NCBI GenBank assembly: GCA_002841545.1
Contig: PGZZ01000007.1
Coordinates: 62,001 to 126,000 of the forward strand
DNA from: Firmicutes bacterium HGW-Firmicutes-16
GTDB taxonomy: Bacteria > Bacillota > Clostridia > Oscillospirales > Oscillospiraceae
DNA: 64,000 nt
Direction: 5' to 3'
Positions 53,781 through 63,156 of the stretch are shown here, piece by piece (the first letter of the stretch is position 1; every line of letters begins with the position of its first letter). Under the pieces are notes generated by a model. The model did not search any database. It had not been told where the DNA came from and saw nothing but the letters and a program-made list of their open reading frames with translations. Both the position numbers and the translations under genes were made by a program.

Positions 53781-55103
53781 TTACACTTGTCTGCCGAACC
53801 ATTCGGCTTCGGATGTCTCGGTTATCTCGACCTCGGCAAATTCTCCGGCGGAACACTCGCCCGCAAAGAATACGATTCCGTCTATATCCGGCGAATCGGC
53901 AAAGCTTCTGCCGAACTGCAATCCCTGCTCCTCGTCATAACCCTCGCATAGCACCCGAACGGTCCTCCCGACAAACGAACGGCTCCAAGCCTCCATAATC
54001 TCCGTCTGGATTTCCATAACAATCTCCTGACGGTGCTTTGCCTCGTCCTCGTCACAGCGATCAGTCATAGCGGCAGCCGGAGTTCCCTCTTCCGGAGAGA
54101 ACACGAATACGCCAGCACGCTCCATTTTCGCCTCACGCAGGAAAGCGCAAAGCTCATTAAATTCGTCATCACCCTCGCCCGGAAGTCCGACAATAAGGCT
54201 CGTCCTTATAACAACGCCGGGAATCTTCTCTCTGAGCTTACGAATTAGCGTCCTTACCTCGTCTTCCGTTCCTCGCCTATACATGCGTTTGAGTATCCCG
54301 TCATTTATATGCTGGATTGGTATGTCGATGTATTTCAGAATCTTCTTTTCCGAAATGATTGTTTGAATGAGCTCGTCGTCAAATTCGTCCGGATAAAGGT
54401 AATGGAGTCTAATCCACTCAACGCCCTTGATTGCACAAAGCTTGTGTAAAAGCTCCGGAAGCAGGCGTTTGCCGTAAAGGTCGGTGCCGTAGCGCGTAAT
54501 ATCCTGTGCAACGACAATGAGCTCCTTCGTTCCGGTCTTTGCAAGGGCCTTCGCCTCATCGACGATGTCCTCCATCTTTCTGCTACGATATTTCCCGCGA
54601 ATAGAGGGTATAACACAGAACGCGCAGCGGTTATTGCAACCCTCCGCAATGCGAAGATACGCCCAGCTCGGTCCTGTTGAAACAATACGCCCCGTCTCAT
54701 CGACCGCTGCGTCAATATCTCCAAATTTCCCGAAAGGCTTCCCCTTCAATGAGGCCTTTACGGCTTCGACGATATCACCGTAACTGCCCGTTCCAAGCAT
54801 AGCATCAAGCTCTGGCAGCTCCTTCGAAATCTCTTCCTTATAGCGCTGTACAAGACAGCCCGCGGCGACTATACTCTTTAGCTTACCCGCCTTTTTAAGC
54901 TCGCCCATCTCAATTATTGTGTCGATGGCCTCGGTCTTGGCAGATTCGATGAAGCCGCAGGTATTTATCACAACGGTATCGGCGTCCTCGGGCTCGGGTA
55001 CAAGCTCCATTCCCGCCTCGTTCATCAAATACAGCATCTGCTCGCTGTTTACCAAATTCTTCGGACAGCCCAGAGAAATCAGAGCCACCTTGATTTTTGA
55101 CAT
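53781..55103 (-). CDS. rimO: Ribosomal protein S12 methylthiotransferase
   Basis: A 440-residue RimO. N-terminal cysteines lie in LISLGCPKNLVNSE and VINTCGFIESAK, the radical SAM motif is CNNRCAFC, and a TRAM domain ends the protein. It modifies Asp88 of S12. Start at 55103 lies five bases after GGAGG. Confidence 0.95.
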   Translation of the reverse strand: MSKIKVALISLGCPKNLVNSEQMLYLMNEAGMELVPEPEDADTVVINTCGFIESAKTEAIDTIIEMGELKKAGKLKSIVAAGCLVQRYKEEISKELPELDAMLGTGSYGDIVEAVKASLKGKPFGKFGDIDAAVDETGRIVSTGPSWAYLRIAEGCNNRCAFCVIPSIRGKYRSRKMEDIVDEAKALAKTGTKELIVVAQDITRYGTDLYGKRLLPELLHKLCAIKGVEWIRLHYLYPDEFDDELIQTIISEKKILKYIDIPIQHINDGILKRMYRRGTEDEVRTLIRKLREKIPGVVIRTSLIVGLPGEGDDEFNELCAFLREAKMERAGVFVFSPEEGTPAAAMTDRCDEDEAKHRQEIVMEIQTEIMEAWSRSFVGRTVRVLCEGYDEEQGLQFGRSFADSPDIDGIVFFAGECSAGEFAEVEITETSEAEWFGRQV

Positions 55104-55153
55104 AATATCCTCCAATGCGCGGCTAAACCCTTGAAAATCGAAGTCACACGCTT

Positions 55154-55789
55154 CTAATCATTTCCTCTGGCGGTATATTTATTCACCGCCGCTTTTATCT
55201 CGTCCCATGAAAAGCCTCGACGAAAAAGCGCATCCGTCGCTTTTTTAAGCTCCGCCCTGTCGGGCTCCGAGTCCTTGAGCCTGCGGCAAAGCAGCTCATA
55301 GACCTTATCGTCCGTTTCCGGCATCTCTTCGAGTGCTTCGTCCCAAAGGGTCTTCGGAACTCCGTGCCTATATAGCTCGCTTTTAATCTTCTGGGCTCCG
55401 TAGCCCTTTCCCGCATAATGACGAACTACCATTCCGGCGTACTGCACATCGTCAAGGTAGTGCAAGCGGCACAGCCACTCTACACACTCCTCCGCATTAT
55501 CGGATGTCTCGCCCTTCTCGACGAGCCTGTCGAAAAGCGCCTTCTTCGACAAAGGTCGCGCCCCGATGATTCGCAGAGCCCGCTCTTTACATTTTGAAAG
55601 TTCTGCAGCAGAGCGAAGAGCCGAAAACTCCTCTTCAGAAAGCTCTCGCCCTTTAAAAAGCGAAAGGTCCGCAACCGTGTCAAGAGCCAGCTTCATCTCC
55701 GACCCATCGGAAAAACCGACGACAAACTTTCCCTGAATAGTTTCGCGCAGCTCGGTAACAATGATATTTCCCTGTTTTTCGGTACTCAT
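55154..55789 (-). CDS. recX: Regulatory protein RecX
   Basis: A 211-residue RecX with three-helix repeats (ALRIIGARPLSKKALFDRL; AGKGYGAQKIKSELYRHG). It modulates RecA filaments. Its start overlaps the recA stop by one base, so it is co-translated with RecA. Confidence 0.94.
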   Translation of the reverse strand: MSTEKQGNIIVTELRETIQGKFVVGFSDGSEMKLALDTVADLSLFKGRELSEEEFSALRSAAELSKCKERALRIIGARPLSKKALFDRLVEKGETSDNAEECVEWLCRLHYLDDVQYAGMVVRHYAGKGYGAQKIKSELYRHGVPKTLWDEALEEMPETDDKVYELLCRRLKDSEPDRAELKKATDALFRRGFSWDEIKAAVNKYTARGND

Positions 55790-56889
55790 CAGCCCTCAAA
55801 ATCGTCCGCCGAAACATCTACAGCGCGTCCTGCGGCCTTAGCCGCCGATTTTGACTGGGGGCTCATCAGCTGCACGGCGTTGTCGCGGATTTTCTGCTCA
55901 ATCTCGTCGCAGACCTCCGGATTTTCTTTCAGATATTCCTTAACAGCTTCACGTCCCTGAAGCCTTGTATCGCCGACAGTGAACCAAGCTCCGCCCTTGT
56001 CTATCAGCTCAAGCTTAACGCCGAGATCGATGATTTCGCCGATTTTCGAGATGCCTTCACCGTAAATAATATCGAACTCTCCCTCTTTAAAGGGAGGAGC
56101 GACCTTATTTTTAATGACCTTAGCCCTTGTGCGGTTGCCATATGACTCAGTCCCGTTTTTAAGAGTCTCAGTGCGTCGCACATCAATGCGTACGCTTGAA
56201 AAATACTTAAGTGCTCGGCCGCCGGGAGTAGTCTCCGGGTTACCGTACATGACTCCGATTTTTTCACGAAGCTGATTTATGAAGACGACTATCGTCCTTG
56301 TCTTTGAAATTGTACCCGCCAGCTTGCGGAGTGCCTGCGACATAAGCCGCGCAACGACGCCGACGCTGGAGTCGCCCATTTCGCCCTCAAGCTCGCTGCG
56401 CGGCAAAAGTGCCGCGACGCTGTCCACAACGACGACGTCAAGAGCGCCCGAGCGCACCAGAGCTTCAACGATTTCAAGCGCCTGCTCGCCCGTATCCGGC
56501 TGTGAAATTAGAAGACTATCGATATCAACGCCGAGAGCTCTCGCGTAAGCAGGTTCAAGCGCGTGCTCGACGTCGATGAACGCGACCTCTCCGCCCTGCT
56601 TTTGCGCGCTTGCTAGAATGTGCAGGGCAAGCGTAGTTTTACCGGAGGATTCGGGTCCAAATATCTCAACGATACGACCTCTCGGCACGCCGCCTATGCC
56701 CAGCGCAAGGTCGAGCGTTAAGGAGCCCGTTGAAATCGCCTCGACATTGACGGGTATATCGTCACCGAGGCGCATAATCGCACCCTTTCCGTAATTCTTT
56801 TCAATCTGCGCGAGGGCTGCTTCCAGCGCTTTTTTCTTGTCATCTGCCTGACCAACCTGAGTAATCGCAAGTTTCTTCTTTTCTGCCAT
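55789..56889 (-). CDS. recA: Recombinase RecA
   Basis: A 366-residue RecA. Walker [10 protein letters not shown], the L1/L2 region and [14 protein letters not shown] are present. It forms filaments for strand exchange and SOS induction. The start at 56889 follows GAGGTG. No clear LexA box was seen upstream. Confidence 0.98.
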   Translation of the reverse strand: MAEKKKLAITQVGQADDKKKALEAALAQIEKNYGKGAIMRLGDDIPVNVEAISTGSLTLDLALGIGGVPRGRIVEIFGPESSGKTTLALHILASAQKQGGEVAFIDVEHALEPAYARALGVDIDSLLISQPDTGEQALEIVEALVRSGALDVVVVDSVAALLPRSELEGEMGDSSVGVVARLMSQALRKLAGTISKTRTIVVFINQLREKIGVMYGNPETTPGGRALKYFSSVRIDVRRTETLKNGTESYGNRTRAKVIKNKVAPPFKEGEFDIIYGEGISKIGEIIDLGVKLELIDKGGAWFTVGDTRLQGREAVKEYLKENPEVCDEIEQKIRDNAVQLMSPQSKSAAKAAGRAVDVSADDFEG

Positions 56890-56936
56890 TCTGTTCACAC
56901 CTCATCAATCATATTCGCCTTAAGTATCTATTCAAA

Positions 56937-57794
56937 TCAAACGTTTCCGAAAACAACTCTTTCAATTCCTTGTGTGTCCTTGACGCAGCCTACATTGCTT
57001 AGTTCCGCGTCTCGCATCAGCTCCATGACGTCTTGCGACTGTCCGATGCCGACTTCAAAAATCATCAGTCCACCGACCCTGACCACATTGTGCCATTTTC
57101 TAAGTATAGCTCTGTAAAAATCAAGCCCGTCTTCCCCGCCGTCAAGGGCGGAGTGCGGCTCAAAATCTTTCACCGAAGAGTCGAGCGTCTCAATGTCCGC
57201 CTTCGGTATATAGGGTGGGTTGCAGGTCAGCATATCAAAGCTGCCCAGCATAACCGGCGGCGTTGCAAGCGCGTCAAGCTCTATGCAGGTGACCCGCGGA
57301 TTCAGTTTCAGTTTCATCACGTTCTGCTTCGCAACCGAAAGCGCCGCGCGGCTGTTATCCGAAAGCACGATATGTGTCGCTGGCAGTTCCTTTGCAATCG
57401 CGCAGCCTATGCAGCCGCTTCCGGTGCAGAGGTCGATTATGCGCGCATCCATTTTCCGGCCTTTTAACGCCGTAATTGCCGTATCCACTAGCAGTTCCGT
57501 ATCGTTTCTCGGTATAAGCACATCTCTCGTCACTATAATGGGCAGACCGTAAAACTCCCAATTACCCGTTATATAGGCAACGGGCTCACCCGCAAGCCTT
57601 TTTTCCGTAAGCTCTGACACCGTTTCCGCAACTGCTTCCGAAGTATATAGGTGCATGTCCCGCAGAAGCTGTTCTGTCGATTTTCCTGATGCATGGGCTA
57701 TTATTAGTCTTGTCTCAAGGGGCGCAGCCTCAATCCCGCTGTCGCGGAGCTTTTTCCTTGCGTTGATATATATCTCGTTATATGTTTTTGGCAT
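56937..57794 (-). CDS. prmC: Release factor glutamine methyltransferase
   Basis: A 285-residue PrmC. SAM site IIDLCTGSGCIG and the catalytic NPPY in LTCNPPYIPK. It methylates the GGQ glutamine of release factors RF1 and RF2. It lies between yqhQ and recA. Confidence 0.95.
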   Translation of the reverse strand: MPKTYNEIYINARKKLRDSGIEAAPLETRLIIAHASGKSTEQLLRDMHLYTSEAVAETVSELTEKRLAGEPVAYITGNWEFYGLPIIVTRDVLIPRNDTELLVDTAITALKGRKMDARIIDLCTGSGCIGCAIAKELPATHIVLSDNSRAALSVAKQNVMKLKLNPRVTCIELDALATPPVMLGSFDMLTCNPPYIPKADIETLDSSVKDFEPHSALDGGEDGLDFYRAILRKWHNVVRVGGLMIFEVGIGQSQDVMELMRDAELSNVGCVKDTQGIERVVFGNV

Positions 57795-57824
57795 CTAATA
57801 AAAATCCTTTCAGTGAAAAACGCC

Positions 57825-58775
57825 TTACCATTCGTCCTGACCCTTTTTCTCAGGTATAACTAGTTTCAGCGCTTCGATGGCGCATTCCATCATGCCATCA
57901 TCGGGCTCTGCGGTGGTGAGCCGCTGAAGCGCCTTTCCGGGAGCTGACAGGGCGGACGAGAGCCAGTTATCATGCTTTCCGGCCCAGTGGATTATTTCAT
58001 ATGAAATACCCATGACAACCGGCAAAAGCAAGATACGCAAGGCCATGCGCAAAAACACATTGTTCCAGCTCAGGAACGAAAACACGAAAATACTGATTAT
58101 CATAACGATAAAAAGGAAGCTCGTACCGCACCTCGGGTGAAAGCGCGACTGCTCGCGCACGTTCTCGACTGTGAGCGGCAGACCCCTTTCGTAACAGAAA
58201 ATCGACTTGTGCTCCGCCCCATGGTATCTGAACACCCTTTTCAAATCGGGCGATTTGGTACAGAAATACATATACAGGAAGAAAATTATGAGTCGCAGGG
58301 CGCCCTCGGTCAAATTGCGTAGAATCGAAGAATCCGTTAGATTCGTCATGAAGCCCGCGAGCAGAGTCGGCAAAAGTACGAACAATCCGACCGAAAGGCA
58401 GACTCCGAGGAAAACGGCAAAGCCTATGAGCGCCTTTTCCGCTTTTTCCGAACCGAGCTTTTCCTCTACCCATTTATCAAATTTGGTCGGCTGCTCCTGC
58501 TCCTCCTCCGGCATAAAGGATGCAGAATAGGTCAGCGCTTTCACGCCATAGACCATCGACTCGATGAATATGATTATGCCGCGCAAAAACGGCCAGCCCA
58601 AAATTTTATACTTTTCCCTTATGAAATGCGGTTCGCTTTCTTTAGTAACAAGCCCGTCCTGAGTTCGCACGACTATTGATTGTTTGGAAGGGCCTCTCAT
58701 GAGGATACCCTCGATAAGAGCCTGCCCGCCTATGTTGGTACGAAATTCCTCCGCGGCTTTTTTCTTTTTGCTCAT
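57825..58775 (-). CDS. yqhQ: DUF1385 membrane protein (YqhQ type)
   Basis: A 316-residue polytopic protein of the DUF1385 family: GGQALIEGILMRGP near the start, four or so membrane helices, and YHGAEHKSIFCYE plus HPRCGTSFLF. Usually next to prmC and prfA in Firmicutes. Function unknown; metal or amphiphile transport has been suggested for relatives. Confidence 0.93.
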   Translation of the reverse strand: MSKKKKAAEEFRTNIGGQALIEGILMRGPSKQSIVVRTQDGLVTKESEPHFIREKYKILGWPFLRGIIIFIESMVYGVKALTYSASFMPEEEQEQPTKFDKWVEEKLGSEKAEKALIGFAVFLGVCLSVGLFVLLPTLLAGFMTNLTDSSILRNLTEGALRLIIFFLYMYFCTKSPDLKRVFRYHGAEHKSIFCYERGLPLTVENVREQSRFHPRCGTSFLFIVMIISIFVFSFLSWNNVFLRMALRILLLPVVMGISYEIIHWAGKHDNWLSSALSAPGKALQRLTTAEPDDGMMECAIEALKLVIPEKKGQDEW

Positions 58776-58820
58776 TATTTGTTTCCTTTCGAGTAAAATC
58801 CGTTAGATTATACCGCATTT

Positions 58821-60227
58821 TTACCTGCTGACAGGCAGCCTTATCGTAACGCAGACTCCACCGTCCTCGGCATTTGCAATAATTAGATCTCCGCCATGAC
58901 GCGCAACAATCTCATCACAGACCGCAAGTCCGATACCGCTGCCGCGCTCTTTGGAGCTGCCCTTGTAAAACTTTTTTTTGACAAACGGAAGCTCCGAAGG
59001 CGGTATTCCCGAGCCGTGATCTCGAACCTTGATAACCACATAGTCCCCGTGCTTTTCCAAGGACACCTCGATCACCTTGCCGTCCTTGCCATATTTCGAA
59101 GCGTTGTCTAGAATGTTCAGAAAAACCTGTCTTATTCGCTCCGGATCGCCTGGAATCAGCGGTATGCGCTGAGAGCTGGGGGTATATTCAAGCTCCATGT
59201 CCATCTGGCGAAGGAGCTCTCCATAGGCGAAGATTGAATCCTCAAGCTCGGCCTCAATATCCATCTGCTCGATATTAAGATTAAATCGCCCGTCCTGTAT
59301 GCGCGTGAATTCAAGAAGCTCCTCGACCATTTTTGTAAGCCTTGCGGCTTCCTTTGATATAATTGCGACGCCTCTCTGCGAATCCCCCTTAATTTCAGGG
59401 TCATACATCAGGGTTTCGCTCCAGCCTGTGATAGCTGTCAGGGGCGTTCGAAGTTCATGTGAAACGGAGGTGATGAATTCCGTCTGCATCTTCTCCGACT
59501 GACTTATCTTTGCAGACATTTCATTTATAGCGTCTGTCAGATCTCCAATCTCGTCGTTATATTTTTTCTCAGCCTGTATGCCGTAGCTTCCCTCGGAAAT
59601 CTGCCTTGCAAGCTTTGTAAGCTCATATATCGGCTCGATAATTGTACGGATAAAGTACATATTAGAAAAAAATACGATGATGACGATTAGAAGCCCTATA
59701 CCGAAGGCAATCGCCGCAATCTGGGCAACTCTTTTATCGATCAGCTCAAGGCTTGTAACATAGCGCATAACTCCGACAATCGAACCGTCGGCATATTTCA
59801 TTGGTGCCGAGACCGACATGAGTCTCTCGCCCGTATCTGGGCTCACGCCCTTCCAATAGCTGATTTCACCATCTTCAAGTGCGATACCGATGTCCGGCGT
59901 TCCAGGAGAGGAACCGGCGGAAATGCCGTAGCTTGAAACCTCGACCCGCCCTTTCGTACTCACGAACTGGAGCTCGATGGAATCTTTGTCCTCGAAGGAC
60001 TCGGTGTAGCGGTAAGCGCTCTCGTAATACTCAAGATAGCTCTTTGAAACATAGGTCGTGAAAAACTCGACAGCAGTCTGCGCCTTGTTTTCAAGCCCCG
60101 TTCGTGCGGTAGAATAGTAGTAATTATAAATAGCAATTGAGAACGCGATAATGGATACGAAAACGACAAGCAGAACACCGGCAATGCCGTTTACCATCCA
60201 CCTGCCCTTTATACCCTTAAAGCTCAT
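58821..60227 (-). CDS. Sensor histidine kinase
   Basis: A 468-residue membrane kinase. Two membrane helices flank an extracellular sensor domain of about 120 residues, then HAMP, HisKA (SVSHELRTPLTAITGW) and an HATPase domain (NILDNASKYG, DHGSGIPP, GSGIGLAV). The start codon is uncertain; ATG at 60227 after GGTGA is taken. Follows the response regulator gene and forms a two-component pair with it. Confidence 0.92.
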   Translation of the reverse strand: MSFKGIKGRWMVNGIAGVLLVVFVSIIAFSIAIYNYYYSTARTGLENKAQTAVEFFTTYVSKSYLEYYESAYRYTESFEDKDSIELQFVSTKGRVEVSSYGISAGSSPGTPDIGIALEDGEISYWKGVSPDTGERLMSVSAPMKYADGSIVGVMRYVTSLELIDKRVAQIAAIAFGIGLLIVIIVFFSNMYFIRTIIEPIYELTKLARQISEGSYGIQAEKKYNDEIGDLTDAINEMSAKISQSEKMQTEFITSVSHELRTPLTAITGWSETLMYDPEIKGDSQRGVAIISKEAARLTKMVEELLEFTRIQDGRFNLNIEQMDIEAELEDSIFAYGELLRQMDMELEYTPSSQRIPLIPGDPERIRQVFLNILDNASKYGKDGKVIEVSLEKHGDYVVIKVRDHGSGIPPSELPFVKKKFYKGSSKERGSGIGLAVCDEIVARHGGDLIIANAEDGGVCVTIRLPVSR

Positions 60228-60269
60228 ATCGCGTTTCACCATCCCCTGCAAATGAAAAATTAGTCTGTA

Positions 60270-60962
60270 TCAGAAGCCCCATTTATAGCCGTATCCCCAG
60301 ACCGTTGTGATGAAGGAGGGAATGGTCGGGTCGTCCTCAATCTTGATTCTGAGCCTTCGAATATTAACGTCAACAATCTTAAGCTCTCCGAAATAGTCTC
60401 TGCCCCAGACATCGTTAAGTATATCCTCTCTCGAAAGAGCCTTGCCGGGATTATCTATAAAAAGCTTCATGATTGAATACTCAATTTGGGTAAGTCTAAT
60501 CCTGCTGCCATTTTTCTCAAGCGTACGGTTTCGTGTATTGAGTCGGAACGGCCCGCTCGTTATTTCACCCGACACCGTTTCTTCCTCGGCGTCGCCGCCT
60601 GCGCGCCTGTAAAGAGCATCAACTCTCGCCGTGAGCTCCGCGGGAGAAAAAGGCTTTGTAACGTAATCGTCCGCGCCCGTCATCAGCCCCGTAACCTTGT
60701 CCATTTCCTGGCTTTTGGCGGTCAGCATGATAATGCCGATCTTAGAGCCTGAGGCGCGTATGCGTCTGCAAACCTCGAACCCGTCGATATCGGGAAGCAT
60801 AACATCCAGTAGTGCGACCTTAACGTCGGGGTTCTTCTTGAGCTCTTCAAGCGCCTGTTCGCCGGTTTCTGCCTCGATTGGTTCGTAACCGGAGCGTCTC
60901 AGATTGATGACAACGAAGCTGCGGATGCTGGATTCATCTTCCAAAACCAGAACTTTTTTCAT
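60270..60962 (-). CDS. OmpR/PhoB-family response regulator
   Basis: A 230-residue regulator. Receiver Asp53 in LLDVMLPDIDGF, Lys in VTKPFSP, and a C-terminal winged helix (VWGRDYFGELKIVDVNIRRLR). It should be phosphorylated by the kinase downstream. Targets unknown. Confidence 0.95.
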   Translation of the reverse strand: MKKVLVLEDESSIRSFVVINLRRSGYEPIEAETGEQALEELKKNPDVKVALLDVMLPDIDGFEVCRRIRASGSKIGIIMLTAKSQEMDKVTGLMTGADDYVTKPFSPAELTARVDALYRRAGGDAEEETVSGEITSGPFRLNTRNRTLEKNGSRIRLTQIEYSIMKLFIDNPGKALSREDILNDVWGRDYFGELKIVDVNIRRLRIKIEDDPTIPSFITTVWGYGYKWGF

Positions 60963-61022
60963 AGCAGATTGATCCTTTCGTTTATAATGGAAAAGCCCAG
61001 CTTATACCGGAAACAACATTTA

Positions 61023-62321
61023 TCAGAGTGCCCCTGTATTGAACTCGGAGGATATCAGGCGGAAGCGGTCTATTATATCCTGCTGCGCCCCGTCACCATC
61101 CATTATCTTTGCCGCGTAAACCACCGTCCCGCTGCTCATTAGCACAAAACGACCGTCAATCGCAGCTCTTTCCGTCCTGTTCTCGTCAGTGAGCGTATAG
61201 ACAGCGAGCCTGTCCATAAGCGCTCCCGTATCCTCGTCAACAGAAGAAAAGATGACCCTCCGTTCTCCGGAAACTGAACCTTCCCGCCAAACCGAGACTG
61301 TGCTTCTCCATTCATCGGGCAACACAAAAAACCAGCCGTCCGTATAATCGTGATAGGTCGAAGCGCACTTCACGCTTTTACCGTCAACGCCATAGGTGTA
61401 CCAGTCAAAAATCCAGTATTCAAGCGCGCCAGAGAGCTTTTCAGCAAGCGGCACATCGAGCGACCCGTTTCCGTCAATATCGGTGCTGTAAACGGAATAG
61501 TGTCTTTTCGCACTGCTGTCCTCGTCAGTACCGCAGCTAATGTTTCTCAGTTCGCCGTTTTCGAATACAATAATATCAGTGAGAAGGTCGTTGCTGTCAT
61601 CTGTGGAGTACGGTCCTTCGACAAAGACCGCCGGAGTTCCGTCCGCAATAGCCGAGATACGGAATCGATCCGCCGTTCTGAGCGAAGTGGAGAGTCTGGC
61701 CGATTCTTGTGCAACATTCCCGCTTTTATAAATGGTATACATATCGACCATACCGCCGCTGGCTTCAAGGTTTAGCGCAATTATATCCGTTATCTCGTTC
61801 GAATCTAAATCACCGAGCTGGAAATCGGCGCAGCTTGCCATCATTAAAACGGACGATTTCCAATCTTTCATTGAATAGACCTTCAGAAGCCGCAGCTCTG
61901 CGCTGACTTCCCATGAAACAAGGATTTCAGAAACCCCGTCGCTATTTATGTCGGCACATTCAACCCGCCCGATTGCAGTTCCATCACCAAAAATTGTGGC
62001 AGCCAAAGCATAGTTTTCATCTGTCTTGCGGTAAACGCAAATTTCGGGCTGGAGGTCTTTGTTACGAAGAAAAGCGAGGGCTTCATTGGTACCGTCGCCG
62101 TCCAGGTCAACAAGTTGAATGCTCTGACGAAGTGAGCCTGCGGTCGGCGCAGAATATTCACTTCCGGCTCCAATCTCATCGTCGATTAGCTCCTGAAGCT
62201 GAAGATATTCCTTCGGAGCCTGCGGAAGGCTGTAAAGCTCGTGAACCCCCGTAAGCGAGCAGCCGGACAACAAAATAAGCGCGGCGGCTATGGCGGCAAA
62301 AAGCCTGTGTCTTTTCTCCAA
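61023..62321 (-). CDS. Lipoprotein with FG-GAP/VCBS-like repeats
   Basis: A 432-residue lipoprotein. The TTG at 62321 follows GGGAGG by eight bases; the lipobox is LLSGC (Cys21). Four Asp-rich loops (DLDGDGTNE, DINSDGVSE, DLDSNEITD, DIDGNGSLD) suggest a beta-propeller with calcium sites. It precedes the two-component genes by 60 bases and may be an extracellular partner of the kinase. Function unproven. Confidence 0.85.
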   Translation of the reverse strand: MEKRHRLFAAIAAALILLSGCSLTGVHELYSLPQAPKEYLQLQELIDDEIGAGSEYSAPTAGSLRQSIQLVDLDGDGTNEALAFLRNKDLQPEICVYRKTDENYALAATIFGDGTAIGRVECADINSDGVSEILVSWEVSAELRLLKVYSMKDWKSSVLMMASCADFQLGDLDSNEITDIIALNLEASGGMVDMYTIYKSGNVAQESARLSTSLRTADRFRISAIADGTPAVFVEGPYSTDDSNDLLTDIIVFENGELRNISCGTDEDSSAKRHYSVYSTDIDGNGSLDVPLAEKLSGALEYWIFDWYTYGVDGKSVKCASTYHDYTDGWFFVLPDEWRSTVSVWREGSVSGERRVIFSSVDEDTGALMDRLAVYTLTDENRTERAAIDGRFVLMSSGTVVYAAKIMDGDGAQQDIIDRFRLISSEFNTGAL

Positions 62322-62407
62322 AGCACCGCACCTCCCTAAAATCGGACAAAAACGCACAATAAAACTAATCTATTATAACACACCAGCTAAAAAAATGGTA
62401 GTGTAAA

Positions 62408-62425
62408 ATCACAATATATTGTGAT
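62408..62425. promoter_or_regulatory. Perfect 18-base palindrome overlapping a promoter
   Basis: ATCACAATATATTGTGAT is exactly self-complementary and overlaps the -10-like TACAAT (62425-62430) of the phosphopantetheinyl transferase gene. It lies in the divergent region with the lipoprotein gene, so it may control one or both. Confidence 0.6.
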
Positions 62426-62483
62426 ACAATACTACTCAACAATATACAGCTTCGAATTTTTTGATACAACGGAGGTGAGCCTT

Positions 62484-63101
62484 ATGCGGCTGTATTATGC
62501 CGATATCCGCGGCATAGATGAAAACGACGCCCTCTATCCTCCCCTGAGCAAGAGCCGTGGTTCGGCCTTCGGAGTCTCTCTGCTTGCAGCGGCATACGAG
62601 GATTATGCGGGCGCTCCGCTTCCGAAAATAATAAAGCTGCTGTCCGGAAAATCTCATATGCCGGATAGACCCGAATTCCACTATTCGGTCAGTCACAGCA
62701 AAACTCATGTCTTCGTCGCGCTGTCGAAGAAACCAGTTGGTGCTGATACGGAAACACATAGAATAATGAAACAAACGGTCATCGAAAAGCTCACGACTCC
62801 TGCCGAACTCGCAGGACTCACTTTTTTCGACATCTGGGTACTTAGAGAAAGCTATTTCAAGCTCACTCAAAAAGGTGACCTGCGAGCACTGCGTTTCTAC
62901 AGAAGAAACGGCAGAATAGTCCCGCCCGAAGAAGGCGTTCACTGCCGTCTTTATCCCGACATTGAGGGAAGCTCCACAGCCGTCTGCTCCCTAGACGCGA
63001 AATTCCCTGATAAGATAACAAAAATCCCAATCGAAGCCCTCCTTAAGAAAGAAGCCCGAAAGCGTCTCGAAAAGGAAAAAAAGGCTGCAGAACAAGAGTA
63101 A
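62484..63101 (+). CDS. 4'-phosphopantetheinyl transferase (Sfp type)
   Basis: A 205-residue PPTase. FHYSVSHSKTHVFVAL, GADTE (metal ligands) and WVLRESYFKLT define the family. It transfers phosphopantetheine from CoA to carrier proteins. No NRPS/PKS gene lies near, so a fatty-acid or unknown carrier is likely. ATG at 62484 follows GGAGGTGA. Confidence 0.9.
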   Translation: MRLYYADIRGIDENDALYPPLSKSRGSAFGVSLLAAAYEDYAGAPLPKIIKLLSGKSHMPDRPEFHYSVSHSKTHVFVALSKKPVGADTETHRIMKQTVIEKLTTPAELAGLTFFDIWVLRESYFKLTQKGDLRALRFYRRNGRIVPPEEGVHCRLYPDIEGSSTAVCSLDAKFPDKITKIPIEALLKKEARKRLEKEKKAAEQE

Positions 63102-63105
63102 TAAC

Positions 63106-63139
63106 AAAAGACGCTGCCGGTTCTCCGGCAGCGTCTTTT
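63106..63139. terminator. Bidirectional terminator
   Basis: AAAAGACGCTGCCGG and its complement form a stem with A and T runs between the convergent PPTase and oxidoreductase genes. Confidence 0.9.
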
Positions 63140-63156
63140 CCTACAGTCTATTTTTA

